Assembly: GCF_001427665.1 (NCBI RefSeq)
Contig: NZ_LMHC01000022.1
Coordinates: 151,090-215,089 of the forward strand
DNA from: Caulobacter sp. Root655
GTDB lineage: Bacteria > Pseudomonadota > Alphaproteobacteria > Caulobacterales > Caulobacteraceae
Direction of reading: 5' to 3'
DNA: 64,000 nucleotides
Of the stretch, positions 50,409-59,510 are shown in pieces. Numbering within the stretch: the first letter of the stretch is position 1; every line of letters begins with the position of its first letter. The notes under the pieces are model-generated. The model did not search any database. It saw only the letters and a list, made by a program, of their open reading frames with translations, and was not told the origin of the DNA. The translations under genes were made by a program, and so were the position numbers.

Positions 50409-51866
50409 TTATTTGAAGGACAGCCCGCTCACATGGGGCCCGATCTCCAGCACTTCGGGCGCGGGTCCCGTCAGCTTGCGGCCCGCGATCGTGACATTGT
50501 CGAACGTCACGTTACGCACGGGCCGATCCGGCGCGTAGCCGGCGATGATCGACGGCCCGGCCCACCCTGAACCCGTGAAGCTGACGTTCTTGAAATGGAC
50601 CCCGTCGATCAGCAGGCCAGGGCTCGTGCCGTACTTGGCGTTATAGACCACGCGCAGATTGATCAGCTTGCCTTCCTCGACGTGGTCGACCCGGATGTTG
50701 CTGAAGGTGACATCGCGAACGGTGTTGGTGTCGCCCGCGCTGATGGCCATCACGCCCTGATATTCGGGATCGTCCTCGTCCAGATTAAGCACGTCGATGT
50801 CGTCGAAGACGATGTCCTGCAGGGTGTTGGACTTGGCGCTGTCGCCATGCAGCCCCACGAACATGGCGTGCGCGACGTCGGGCCAGAAGATCGAATGGCT
50901 GACCCGGACGCGGCGCGTATCGCCCACCCCGTTCTTGCGCGTGGCGTAGACCGCGACGCTGTCGTCCGAGGTGCGGATGAACGCGCGATCGATGTCGACG
51001 TCCTGGCAGGCGAAGATGTTGATCCCGTCGGACCACGCGCCCTTGCTGAACGTCTTGATGTCGCTGAACCGCACGTGGCTGGAGGAACTGCACGCGATCG
51101 TGCCATGCGCGGGATTGAGGAAGATCGGCCCCTGGATCGTGACGTTCGTGGAGTCGTGGACGACGAGCTGATCGGCCTGCTCGTTGATGACGCCGTGGCC
51201 GATGATCTTGAGGTTCTCGACCTTGGTGGGCGCGAACGTGCCCTGCAGCACCGCGCCGCCGGCGAGGTAGATCGTCTGGTTCGACGCGGTCGGAAAGAAG
51301 GCCGCGCCCTCCGGCGGAACGTGCAGACCAGGGCCATAGATCACGACGCCCGGACCGGGCGGCGGCGGCGCGATCGGCTCGCCGGCCAGGATGTGCAGAT
51401 TGCTCAGGGTGTCGCCGTCGAATTCCACCGAGAGGTTCCGCGGCTTATCAAGCGTGAAGAAGACGACGCCGCCCTTCACCGTGGTCTTGATCGCGGGTTG
51501 CTTGGGCCGGACCTCGACCCGTTTGAAATCGCCGTTGTTCTTCTGCACGGCCACCTCGACGGTTCCGCGGAAGTCGAACTGGACCACCGAGGCGTCGCGC
51601 GGACGATCCTGGTCGAGCTTGACGTTGTACTCATAGAGATCGCGCCACGGCCCGCCGGGACGCCTGACGCGCACGGTGAAGTCGTCATTGTGCAGGGCGT
51701 AGACCAACTTGGCCGGCGGCGTGGGATAGATTTGAAGGTCGGGATCGGCCTGGGCGGCCGCGCTCTTGTCGGTGTCGCTTTGCGCGGCGGCGACGCTCGG
51801 CGGACCCAAGATCAGGACCGCGGCGAGCGCCCTGGCCGCGGACCGGGAAACCTTGTGTTCGCGCAT
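50409..51866 (-). CDS. Secreted GH28-like right-handed beta-helix glycosidase
   Basis: 485 residues from ATG 51866, preceded by GGAGGGAG, with signal peptide ALAAVLILGPPSVAAA. An N-terminal beta-sandwich (about 40-165) is followed by a parallel beta-helix with repeats such as NLKIIGHGVINEQ, SDGINIFACQDVDIDRAFIR, TSDDSVAVYATRKN and NVTFDNVTIAG. The SDG...SDD arrangement matches the catalytic Asp pattern of GH28/GH49 enzymes. Exact substrate (polygalacturonan or another polysaccharide) cannot be told. It diverges from the symporter operon; operators d and e lie between. Confidence 0.85.
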   Translation of the reverse strand: MREHKVSRSAARALAAVLILGPPSVAAAQSDTDKSAAAQADPDLQIYPTPPAKLVYALHNDDFTVRVRRPGGPWRDLYEYNVKLDQDRPRDASVVQFDFRGTVEVAVQKNNGDFKRVEVRPKQPAIKTTVKGGVVFFTLDKPRNLSVEFDGDTLSNLHILAGEPIAPPPPGPGVVIYGPGLHVPPEGAAFFPTASNQTIYLAGGAVLQGTFAPTKVENLKIIGHGVINEQADQLVVHDSTNVTIQGPIFLNPAHGTIACSSSSHVRFSDIKTFSKGAWSDGINIFACQDVDIDRAFIRTSDDSVAVYATRKNGVGDTRRVRVSHSIFWPDVAHAMFVGLHGDSAKSNTLQDIVFDDIDVLNLDEDDPEYQGVMAISAGDTNTVRDVTFSNIRVDHVEEGKLINLRVVYNAKYGTSPGLLIDGVHFKNVSFTGSGWAGPSIIAGYAPDRPVRNVTFDNVTIAGRKLTGPAPEVLEIGPHVSGLSFK

Positions 51867-52061
51867 GCGTCGCTCCCTCCGTGACGGCTGGGACGCCGTC
51901 ATCTTGATATTGTTGTGTCCGCTTCCCGTAAGCGCATTCAACAGGATCGGTCCGCCGATCGGAAAAGATCGGGGCGCCGGCCGTGCCAGGCGCCCCGCCT
52001 CGGAAAGGGGGGAACTGGATCCGAGAATTCGCAGGAAGGAGCCACGCGGGCTCCTCAAAAT

Positions 52062-52075
52062 TGATATCGATATCA
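52062..52075. promoter_or_regulatory. LacI-type operator d (TGATATCGATATCA)
   Basis: A perfect 14-bp palindrome in the 357-bp gap (51867-52223) between the GH28-like gene and the symporter operon. Identical to site g at 59453-59466. Confidence 0.8.
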
Positions 52076-52126
52076 TCACCAACACGCAAGCCTTTTAGGG
52101 ATGGAGCGCCGACCGCGAATTTCGGT

Positions 52127-52140
52127 TGGTATCGATATCT
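52127..52140. promoter_or_regulatory. LacI-type operator e (TGGTATCGATATCT)
   Basis: Second site in the same divergent promoter, 65 bp from site d, closer to the symporter start. A weaker look-alike (TGTTTCGATTATCA) follows directly at 52140-52153. Confidence 0.7.
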
Positions 52141-52223
52141 GTTTCGATTATCACAGAGCGACCCGAGCGGCTCAGAGCCGCGCCGCCGGTTGGCGTCAAT
52201 CGGGGGGAGGAGTCGCTTACGCC

Positions 52224-53483
52224 ATGAAAAAGAAGAACTACGCGCTGCTGAGCGCCTTCCTGTTCCTCTACTTCTTCGCCCAGGCGATGAGCATTTCCCT
52301 GCTGGCCCTGTGGCTCAAGCGGACCCTGGGCCTGACCGGCGCCCAGACCGGCGTGGTGTTCTCGGCCAACTTCATCTTCGCCATGGCCTCCCAGCCGATC
52401 TACGGCTTCCTGTCGGACAAGGTCGGCTTCAAGAAGACCATCCTGTGGGTCATCGCCGGCATGGTGACGCTGTCGGGCGTCTTCTTCGCCTTCGTCTACG
52501 GCCCGTTGCTGAAGACCAACCTCCTGCTGGGCGCGGCCCTGGGCGGGGTCTATCTGGGCGTCACGTTCATCGCCGGCAGCTACGCGCTGGAGTCCTATGT
52601 CGACCGCGTCGGTCGCAAGGACGGGTTCGAATATAGCCGCGCGCGACTGTGGGGCTCGCTGGGCTTCGCGTTCGCGGCCTTCTTCTCGGGCCGGCTCTAC
52701 AACATCGATCCGCTGATCAACTTCTCCCTGGCCTCGCTGGCCGGCCTGCTGCTGCTGCCGATCCTGGCCATGACCCGGGTCGAGGCCGGCGCCGAGGAAC
52801 AGACGCGCTCGGAAAGCCTCAAGCCGCTGGACGCCCTGGCGATCCTGAAGCTCCCCAAGTTCTGGGGCTTCATGGTCCTGATCCTGGGCGTCACAAACCT
52901 CTACCTGGTCTTCGACCAGCAGTTCCCCGCCTACTACGCCTCGCAGTTCGCCGACCCCAAGCACGGCGCGGCGATGTTCGGCTATCTCAACTCGGCCCAG
53001 ATCTTCGTCGAGGCCGGGATGCTGTTCGTCGCCCCCTTCATCGTCAACCGCACCGGGGCCAAGAACGGCCTGCTGATCGCGGCCGGCGTCATGATCTTCC
53101 GCATCGCCGGATCGGGCCTGGTCGAGGGCCCCGTCGCGATCTCGGCGATGAAGATGCTGCACTCGCTGGAGCTGCCGATCCTGGCGGTCTCGATCTTCCG
53201 CTACATCGCCGCCCATTTCGAGACCCGGCTGGCCTCGACCCTCTATCTGGTCGGCGTCAGCTTTGGTCACTCCCTGGGCCTGGCGATCCTCTCGCCGATC
53301 GTGGGCAAGTCCTATGACCTGATCGGTTTCCCCCACACCTATCTGTTGATCGCCCTGGGCGCCGCGCTGTTCTGGACCGCTTCGCTGTTCACCCTGTCGC
53401 CGACGCCCGATGGCGCGGCGAGCAAGGCCGATCCCGCGCTCAAGACCGCCCTCCCCAACGCCGATCTAGCCAAGGTCGACTAG
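52224..53483 (+). CDS. LacY/CscB-type oligosaccharide:H+ symporter
   Basis: A 419-residue, 12-helix inner-membrane transporter. It aligns to LacY by eye throughout: QPIYGFLSDKVGFKKTILW; ALESYVDR...FEYSRARLWG, holding equivalents of Glu126 and Arg144; Arg302 in FRIAGSG; and His322 and Glu325 in KMLHSLELPI. In helix VIII it reads YLNSAQIFVEAGM, like the sucrose permease CscB (Gln and Glu) rather than LacY (Glu269). This predicts proton-coupled disaccharide import. ATG 52224 has GGGAGGAG upstream. First gene of an operon with GH88 and a ROK kinase. Confidence 0.92.
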   Translation: MKKKNYALLSAFLFLYFFAQAMSISLLALWLKRTLGLTGAQTGVVFSANFIFAMASQPIYGFLSDKVGFKKTILWVIAGMVTLSGVFFAFVYGPLLKTNLLLGAALGGVYLGVTFIAGSYALESYVDRVGRKDGFEYSRARLWGSLGFAFAAFFSGRLYNIDPLINFSLASLAGLLLLPILAMTRVEAGAEEQTRSESLKPLDALAILKLPKFWGFMVLILGVTNLYLVFDQQFPAYYASQFADPKHGAAMFGYLNSAQIFVEAGMLFVAPFIVNRTGAKNGLLIAAGVMIFRIAGSGLVEGPVAISAMKMLHSLELPILAVSIFRYIAAHFETRLASTLYLVGVSFGHSLGLAILSPIVGKSYDLIGFPHTYLLIALGAALFWTASLFTLSPTPDGAASKADPALKTALPNADLAKVD

Positions 53484-53486
53484 TTC

Positions 53487-54698
53487 ATGTCCCAAGCTTC
53501 CTCCGTTTCCACCGCCGGCGATCCGGCTCGCGAGCCGCTGACCCGGCGCGACGCCCTGCAAGGCCGCAGATCCGACCGCGCGGCCCTGGACGCCATCCTG
53601 GCGGCCGTGCTGGCGCGCATCGACGCCAATCTGGCGGTGTTCACCGACGCCTTCCCCGCGCCGTCCAGCGTCGACGGAGTCTATCCCGCCATCGACAACA
53701 TCGAATGGACCAACGGCTTCTGGACCGGCATGCTGTGGCTGGCCTACGAGGTCAGCGGCCAGGAACGTTATCGCCAGGCCGCCGAGCGGCAGGTGCGAAG
53801 CTTCAAGGACCGCGTCGACCGCCGGATCAATGTCGACCATCACGACCTGGGCTTTCTCTATTCGCTGTCGTGCGTGGCGGCCTACAAGCTGACCGGCGAT
53901 CTTGAGGCGCGCGACGCCGCGCTCGCGGCCGCCCGCCTGCTGCTGGCGCGCTACTTGCCGCAAGCCGGCATCATCCAGGCCTGGGGCGATCTGAGCGATC
54001 CCGACCAGGCCGGCCGGATGATCATCGACTGCAACCTCAACCTGCCCCTGCTCTACTGGGCCAGCCAGGTGACCGGCGACCGCGATTTCGCTGACGCCGC
54101 CGACCGCCATATCGCGCAGGCGGCGCGCTACATCGTGCGGCCCGACAGCTCGACCTTCCACACCTTCTTCATGGATCCGGTCAGCGGCGCGCCGCGGGTG
54201 GGCAAGACCCACCAGGGCTTCAGCGACAGCTCCTGCTGGGCGCGTGGCCAGGCCTGGGGCATCAGCGGCTTTCCGCTGGTCCATCGCTACAAGGCCGATC
54301 CGTCGCTGCTGGACCTGAGCGCGCGCCTGGCCAACTATTATCTGAACCGCCTGCCCTCAGACCTGATCTGCTGCTGGGACCTGGTGTTCACCGGACTGCC
54401 GCACGAACGCGACAGCTCGGCCGCCGCGATCGCCGCCTGCGGCCTGCTAGAACTGGCCCGCGGCCTGCCGCTGAGCGACCCCGACCGCGCCGCCTACGAG
54501 GGCGCGGCCTTGGCCACCGTCGAGACCTTGGGCGCGCGCTACATGCTGCCACCGGGCGCGCCTGGGACGGGCGTCCTGGACCACGCGGTCTACCACATGC
54601 CCAACCGCGTCGGCGTCGACGAGGCCTGCATCTGGGGCGACTACTTCTTCCTCGAAGCTTTGGTGCGGCTGACCCGCGTTTGGGAGCCCTACTGGTGA
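53487..54698 (+). CDS. GH88 unsaturated glucuronyl hydrolase
   Basis: A 403-residue alpha/alpha-barrel enzyme without a signal peptide, so cytoplasmic. Family motifs: NIEWTNGFWTGMLWLAYEVS, HHDLGFLYSLSC, IIDCNLNLPLLYWAS (catalytic Asp), THQGFSDSSCWARGQAWGI, DSSAAAIAACGLLEL. It hydrates and releases the unsaturated (4,5-ene) uronic acid left on oligosaccharides by polysaccharide lyases. It starts 3 bp after the symporter stop and its own stop overlaps the kinase start, so import and cleavage are co-expressed. Confidence 0.93.
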   Translation: MSQASSVSTAGDPAREPLTRRDALQGRRSDRAALDAILAAVLARIDANLAVFTDAFPAPSSVDGVYPAIDNIEWTNGFWTGMLWLAYEVSGQERYRQAAERQVRSFKDRVDRRINVDHHDLGFLYSLSCVAAYKLTGDLEARDAALAAARLLLARYLPQAGIIQAWGDLSDPDQAGRMIIDCNLNLPLLYWASQVTGDRDFADAADRHIAQAARYIVRPDSSTFHTFFMDPVSGAPRVGKTHQGFSDSSCWARGQAWGISGFPLVHRYKADPSLLDLSARLANYYLNRLPSDLICCWDLVFTGLPHERDSSAAAIAACGLLELARGLPLSDPDRAAYEGAALATVETLGARYMLPPGAPGTGVLDHAVYHMPNRVGVDEACIWGDYFFLEALVRLTRVWEPYW

Positions 54699-55651
54699 TT
54701 CAGGTCGGGATCGATTTCGGCGGAACCAAGGTCGAGGCCGCCGCCCTGGACGCCCAGGGCAACTATCTGGCGCGCGTCCGGGCCCCCAATCCGGGCGCCT
54801 ATGACGCCGCGATCGAGACGGTCCGCGACCTGATCGCCCAGGTCGAACAGCAGGCCGGCGGGCGCGGCACGATCGGCGTCGGCGCTCCCGGCTCGATCTC
54901 GCCGACCACGGGCGTGATGCGCAATTCCAACTCGGTCTATCTCAACGGCCGCACCTTTCGCGAGGACCTCACCGCCGCCCTGGGGCGCGACGTGCGCCTG
55001 GCCAATGACGCCAACTGCCTGGCCCTGTCCGAGGCCGTCGACGGCGCCGCCGCCGGCGCCCGCGTGGCGTTCGCCATCATCCTGGGCACCGGCTGCGGCG
55101 GCGGCCTGGCGGTCGACGGCCGCCTGGTCGAGGGTCCCAACGGCATCGCGGGAGAATGGGGTCACATCCCCCTGCCCTGGCCCAAGCCGGAGGAGAGCCC
55201 CGGTCCCCAATGCTGGTGCGGCCAGCGGGGGTGTCTAGAGATGTGGGTCTCGGGCACGGGCCTGCGGCATGACTTCACCGCCGCCACGGGGGTCCATGCC
55301 TCGGGCGAGGCGATCATCGACCAGTTCCGCCTGGGCGAGCCGGCCGCCGTGGCCGCGTTCGAGCGCTATGTCGACCGGCTGAGCCGCGCCATCGCCGTCC
55401 TGGCCAACATCGTCGATCCCGACGTGCTGGTGCTGGGCGGGGGCCTGTCCAATGTCGCGGAACTCTATGACCGGCTGCCCGGCCTGATCGCGCCTCGGGT
55501 GTTTTCCGATCGCTGGTCGGCCAGGATCGCCCCGGCCCGGTGGGGCGACGCCTCGGGCGTGCGCGGCGCCGCCCGCCTGTGGAACGACCTTGCCGACACG
55601 CCGGCCGCCGCCCGGGCGCTGGCCGAGGGCGTATCGACATACAGCGTTTGA
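54695..55651 (+). CDS. ROK-family sugar kinase, fructokinase (Mak)-like
   Basis: 318 residues from GTG 54695 overlapping the GH88 TGA (GTGA). ATP-binding GIDFGGTKVEAAALD; sugar-binding GVGAPGSISPTTGVMRNSNS and LANDANCLALSEAVDGAAAG; catalytic Asp in NDANC; ROK zinc motif CWCGQRGCLE; GILGTGCGGG-like loop. Similarity by eye to E. coli Mak fructokinase is strong across the protein. It should phosphorylate the hexose freed by GH88; whether fructose or another hexose is inference. Confidence 0.93.
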   Translation: MIQVGIDFGGTKVEAAALDAQGNYLARVRAPNPGAYDAAIETVRDLIAQVEQQAGGRGTIGVGAPGSISPTTGVMRNSNSVYLNGRTFREDLTAALGRDVRLANDANCLALSEAVDGAAAGARVAFAIILGTGCGGGLAVDGRLVEGPNGIAGEWGHIPLPWPKPEESPGPQCWCGQRGCLEMWVSGTGLRHDFTAATGVHASGEAIIDQFRLGEPAAVAAFERYVDRLSRAIAVLANIVDPDVLVLGGGLSNVAELYDRLPGLIAPRVFSDRWSARIAPARWGDASGVRGAARLWNDLADTPAAARALAEGVSTYSV

Positions 55652-55659
55652 GACGAAAA

Positions 55660-55747
55660 CCTCGTCCTTCGACAAGCTCAGGATGAGGTTTTTCTACGGC
55701 TCGGACTCGAACATGGTCCTCATCCTGAGCCTGTCGAAGGACGAGGA
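55660..55747. repeat. Inverted repeat, family 4, copy 2
   Basis: CCTCGTCCTTCGACAAGCTC... pairs with ...CCTGTCGAAGGACGAGG, with inner arms CTCAGGATGAGG / CCTCATCCTGAG as in 26762-26865. It lies between the convergent kinase and LacI genes and can act as a bidirectional hairpin. Confidence 0.85.
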
Positions 55748-55787
55748 CCACGCACCGAGCTTGAATGTCGATCCGCCCTAGCGGGTT

Positions 55788-56897
55788 CTAGGTCGCTTTC
55801 GTGGACCGACGGCGGGGCGCGACCTTGGCCGGCGCCACGCCCGAGGAGCCACGCTTGACCAGGGTGAACTTCATCAGCTGATGGGTCGGCGACGGCGAGT
55901 TCCCAGCGCGTTCGGCCTTGATTTCGTCGACGATCAGCGACACGGCGGCCCGGCCCATGGCGCTGATCGGCTGGTGGATGGTCGTCAGTTCGGGCCAGAC
56001 GGTGCTGGCGATCGGCGTATCGTCGAAGCCGACCACGGTCAGCGCCTCCGGCACGGCGATCCGCAGCCCGTGCGCCACCGCCAGGGCCGCGGCGGCCATG
56101 TCGTCGTTGCTGGCGAAGATCGCGGTTGGCCGCTCCTCGGGGCTGAGCAGCAGCTCGGCGGCGGCCAGGCCCGAGCGGTAGGTGAACTGGCCCTGCACCA
56201 CCCAGTCCGGATCGATCGGCAGCGACGCGGCCGTCATGGCGTCGACGAAGCCCTCGTAGCGAAGCTGGGTCGGCGTGTGCTGAGGATCGCCCTTGATGAA
56301 GCCGATCTTGGAATGCCCCAGCTCGATCAGGTGCCGCGTCATGGCCATGGCGCCCTGGTAGTCGTCGATGCGCACCGAGGAGACGTCGTGCATCGGGCGG
56401 GCCGTGGCCAGGGCCAGGACCTTCACGCCGGCGGCGTGCAGCATGTTGATGGTCGGGCGGGAGTCGCACAGCGGCGGCGGCAGGATGACGCCGTCCACGC
56501 CCTGGTCGAGCAGGCGGCGAACCGCCGCCTTCTGGCTGGCCAGGCCCGTCGATCGCTCCAGCACCAGTTGGGTGCCCAGCTTGGAGCTCTGCTCGATGCC
56601 GCCCAGCATGACTTCGCTGAGATAGGAGGCGCTGGGATTGCTGTAGAGCACGCCGATCCGCGGCCCGGTGCTGCCGGCCCGCGTGTTGCGCGCCGACAGG
56701 TTGGGCGAATAGTTCAGGGCCTTGATCGCCGCCTGCACGCGCTCGCGCATGGCGTCGCTGACATAGCTGTTGCCGTTGACGACGCGGGACACCGTCATCG
56801 AGGCGACGCCGGCGTAGCGCGCCACGTCGTGAATGGTCACCGCCCGTCCAGTGTCCGGCGCCGGGGGCGGTTCGATGGTGTCTTTGCCCTTCGCCAA
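55788..56897 (-). CDS. LacI-family transcriptional regulator 2
   Basis: About 369 residues from the TTG at 56897, which has AGGGAG at good distance; the frame reaches 56924. HTH: VTIHDVARYAGVASMTVSRV; then VLYSNPSASYLSEVMLGGIE and the effector domain with ILPPPLCDS, RIDDYQGAMAMTRHLIELGH, ASNDDMAAAALAVAHG, TVWPELTTIHQPISAMG. A basic C-terminal tail (APAKVAPRRRSTK) is unusual. It shares much sequence with LacI 1. Operator f in its own promoter suggests autoregulation. Confidence 0.93.
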   Translation of the reverse strand: MAKGKDTIEPPPAPDTGRAVTIHDVARYAGVASMTVSRVVNGNSYVSDAMRERVQAAIKALNYSPNLSARNTRAGSTGPRIGVLYSNPSASYLSEVMLGGIEQSSKLGTQLVLERSTGLASQKAAVRRLLDQGVDGVILPPPLCDSRPTINMLHAAGVKVLALATARPMHDVSSVRIDDYQGAMAMTRHLIELGHSKIGFIKGDPQHTPTQLRYEGFVDAMTAASLPIDPDWVVQGQFTYRSGLAAAELLLSPEERPTAIFASNDDMAAAALAVAHGLRIAVPEALTVVGFDDTPIASTVWPELTTIHQPISAMGRAAVSLIVDEIKAERAGNSPSPTHQLMKFTLVKRGSSGVAPAKVAPRRRSTKAT

Positions 56898-57036
56898 GCC
56901 GGGCTCCCTGAGCGTTGTGGACAACGGGCTCGCGGCGGAGGTCCGGCCGCATCGCGCTGTCGTGACGATTTGGCGTAGTCCGCGCGTCGAAGGATCGGCG
57001 GCGCGAGGCCGCCGACCGATTCGAAATCCCCTCGTC

Positions 57037-57050
57037 GGTTATCGATAACT
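57037..57050. promoter_or_regulatory. LacI-type operator f (GGTTATCGATAACT)
   Basis: Central 10 bp TTATCGATAA are a perfect palindrome. Located 140 bp upstream of the LacI 2 start and downstream of the lyase gene end, so it most likely controls LacI 2. Confidence 0.65.
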
Positions 57051-57102
57051 TCTCAGCCTGGGAAGGGATTGGCAAGGCCGTTGCGCCGGGTCCCTGGGCA
57101 GC

Positions 57103-59412
57103 TCAACGCGGCGCGGTCGATCGGCGCGCCAGGGCGACGTCGCGCTCGCAGGCCTTGGCCGCCCCGTCCACCGTGATCGATCGCGCGCCGTCGCAGGCCA
57201 GGCGGATCGCGTAGGTCGGCTGACCCTCGATGCTGACCTCGACGCCCCGCGCGGCCGTCGTCTTGACGACGAAGGCCTTGGACAAGGAATCCAGCTCGAC
57301 CCGGCCGTCACGCCGCAGATAGCTGCCGTCGGCGACGAACCAGCGCTTGGGCTTTCGCACATCCCCGCCCTCGGGATAGGTCAGGGCCAGGATGTAGGCG
57401 TCGGTCTCCCAGCCGCCGAGATCGGCGTTGGCGTTGCGGTGCCGGATGCGACCGTCGGCCAGGAGGTTGAAATAGACCTCGGTGACCTCGCCCTTCTGGT
57501 GGATCCTGACCAGCAGGTAGTCCTTGGTTTCGACCCGCTCGATCCGGGGCGCGGCGCCGCCGTTCGGCGTCAGGGCGACCACGAACTTGGTGCGGTCGGT
57601 CACGCCCGGCGCCTGCAGACGCAGGTAGGGCTGGGCCTCGTCGGGGGCGTGATCCTTCAGGCCCTTGCCCTCGGCCATGCGCAGCAGCTCGGGATAGTCG
57701 GTGGGCAGGCCCGCGTCGGGCAGGGTTTCCGGGAACAGCGGCCGCACGGCCACCTCGGCTTCGCCGTTCTTGACGGTGATGACCTGGCCCTGGCGCTTGG
57801 CCTCGCCCTCGTAGTGCAGCAGCCATTCGAACTGGCCCGGCTGCCAGCCCTTGAGGTCGTCGATCACCAAGATCGTATCGCCGACCCACAGGAAGCTGCG
57901 GTACTTGCGCTCGAAGGTGCTGGCGTTGGGACCCGTGGCGTCGGCCCAGACGAAGCGCAGGTCCCCCGCGTCGACCAGATGGTCGACCCGCCCGGGGAAG
58001 TGCGAGCCGTCATAGGTGTTGCTCGCCGGCTCAGCCTTGCCGTCCAGCGTCACGACATTGTGGGCGATGCTCTGGCGGTAGAAGCCGTCGTATTCGGGCC
58101 GGGCGTAGTTGGCGTTGCCGGAGTCGATCAGCAGCTGCTTGCCCTTGTGCCAGAGGATGAAGCTGCCGGCGTCGGCGTGGTTGTGGTTCCAGGTGAAGCC
58201 CGAGCGCACCGCCAGGAACGTCGCGTCCGGGGCCCAGGACGACCGCATCGTCGCCGAGCCCAGGTCGCGATCGATCCAGCTGGTCGCCAGACCCGGCCCG
58301 CGCGCCGCGCCCGCCCGCGCCTTGGCGGCGGGCCATTGCACCATGTTCTCGGGCTCGTCCCAGACGTCCTGGCCCGGATTGGCTTTCACCGTATCGAGGT
58401 ACCAGAGATAGCGCGACTGCTGGTCGCCGCTGGCCCAGAGGTTGACGACGGCGTGCGCCCCGCTGGCCGTGGGATTGCCGTCGCCGAAGTTGGTCGACAG
58501 CGCCCCCACGCTGGTCGGGTAGAGGTTCTGGATGAACAGGTCCGCGACGCCCGCCAGGCGCGGCGTCGGCGCGGTCTTTTCGGTGAAGGCGTCCAGCCAG
58601 GCGCGGCGGAACTTCAGATAACCTTCGACGGCGAAGTCGGCGTAGTTGATGCTTTCGACGAAGGCGCCGTTCGATCCGAAGTGCTGGGGCTTGGTCTCGA
58701 TCGCGCTGCCGTCGTAGTTGGCCCATTCCTCGGAAGCCTCGTCGATGCGCCGGATCCAGGCATCGGCCTGGGGCTCCTCGGTCTTGACCGCGATGGCCGC
58801 GACGCCCGCGCCGAACACGATGTGGCTGAACCAGTTGTGCCCCATGGTGTCGAGACTGTGGATCCGCTCGGCGCCATCGATCCAGTCGGCCAGCGTGGGC
58901 TTGATGGCCCCCTTGACCAGGGCCTTGGCCAGCCGGTCGCGCTCGGCCGGGCTGAGCGCGTCGTGGATCGCGTCGAAGGTCTGGCCATAGACATAGGCGC
59001 TGGTCCCCATCCCCAGGTCGGAGTTCCAGACCGGCTTGCGGGCCAGGAGGGGTTTGTCAGTCACCCAATTGGGCCGCGCGGCATAGACATCGAGCAGGCC
59101 CTTGGCGCGGTCGGCGTAGCGGCGCTCGCCGGTCATGCGATAGGCCAGGGACAGGTCCAGCAGGGCGGCGTTGAGCTCGCGGTCATTGGCGGGTTTGCGC
59201 GTCAGGGCCTCGTCGGCCTGGGCGTGGGCGCGGGTCCAGGCGGCCTTGGCGTCGGCGTCCTCCGCCACGCGCGACTTGAATTGCGCCACGTGCGTGTCGC
59301 TGAACGAAAGGTAGGGATGCCCCGAACGCAGCGTCTGGGCCTGGGCCGCTCCGCCGATCAAGCACGCCGCCAGGGCCAGGCAGGAAACCCGCCGCATCAA
59401 ACCAAGCACCAA
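57103..59412 (-). CDS. Secreted heparinase II/III-like polysaccharide lyase
   Basis: 769 residues with signal peptide (MRRVSCLALAACLIGGAAQA). An N-terminal alpha/alpha toroid spans about residues 40-370 (LNAALLDLSLAYRMTGERRY, TMGHNWFSHIVFGAG, PQHFGSNGAFVESINYADFA). The Hepar_II_III beta-sheet domain follows from about 385, with NHNHADAGSFILWHKGKQLL and IDSGNANY. Such enzymes cleave uronic-acid polysaccharides by beta-elimination, producing the unsaturated ends that GH88 removes. The first start (TTG 59412) follows GGGAGAAGG; ATG 59397 is an alternative. Operator g lies 41 bp upstream. Confidence 0.92.
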   Translation of the reverse strand: MVLGLMRRVSCLALAACLIGGAAQAQTLRSGHPYLSFSDTHVAQFKSRVAEDADAKAAWTRAHAQADEALTRKPANDRELNAALLDLSLAYRMTGERRYADRAKGLLDVYAARPNWVTDKPLLARKPVWNSDLGMGTSAYVYGQTFDAIHDALSPAERDRLAKALVKGAIKPTLADWIDGAERIHSLDTMGHNWFSHIVFGAGVAAIAVKTEEPQADAWIRRIDEASEEWANYDGSAIETKPQHFGSNGAFVESINYADFAVEGYLKFRRAWLDAFTEKTAPTPRLAGVADLFIQNLYPTSVGALSTNFGDGNPTASGAHAVVNLWASGDQQSRYLWYLDTVKANPGQDVWDEPENMVQWPAAKARAGAARGPGLATSWIDRDLGSATMRSSWAPDATFLAVRSGFTWNHNHADAGSFILWHKGKQLLIDSGNANYARPEYDGFYRQSIAHNVVTLDGKAEPASNTYDGSHFPGRVDHLVDAGDLRFVWADATGPNASTFERKYRSFLWVGDTILVIDDLKGWQPGQFEWLLHYEGEAKRQGQVITVKNGEAEVAVRPLFPETLPDAGLPTDYPELLRMAEGKGLKDHAPDEAQPYLRLQAPGVTDRTKFVVALTPNGGAAPRIERVETKDYLLVRIHQKGEVTEVYFNLLADGRIRHRNANADLGGWETDAYILALTYPEGGDVRKPKRWFVADGSYLRRDGRVELDSLSKAFVVKTTAARGVEVSIEGQPTYAIRLACDGARSITVDGAAKACERDVALARRSTAPR

Positions 59413-59452
59413 GCGCCTTCTCCCTGTCGTTTCTTTTAGGCTTCAGTCGCTA

Positions 59453-59466
59453 TGATATCGATATCA
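59453..59466. promoter_or_regulatory. LacI-type operator g (TGATATCGATATCA)
   Basis: Perfect palindrome identical to site d, 41 bp before the lyase start codon, placed where it would overlap the promoter. Confidence 0.8.
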
Positions 59467-59510
59467 GTTCGGACCGCAAGCGCCCGCGCCCTCATCCGCC
59501 TCGGACGCCC

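Noticed and set aside
52140-52153. Third operator-like sequence beside site e
   Set aside because: The match to the palindrome needs a shifted centre and several mismatches; not counted among the seven sites.
57439-59439. 666-codon plus-strand ORF opposite the heparinase-like gene
   Set aside because: Shadow reading of a well-supported lyase.
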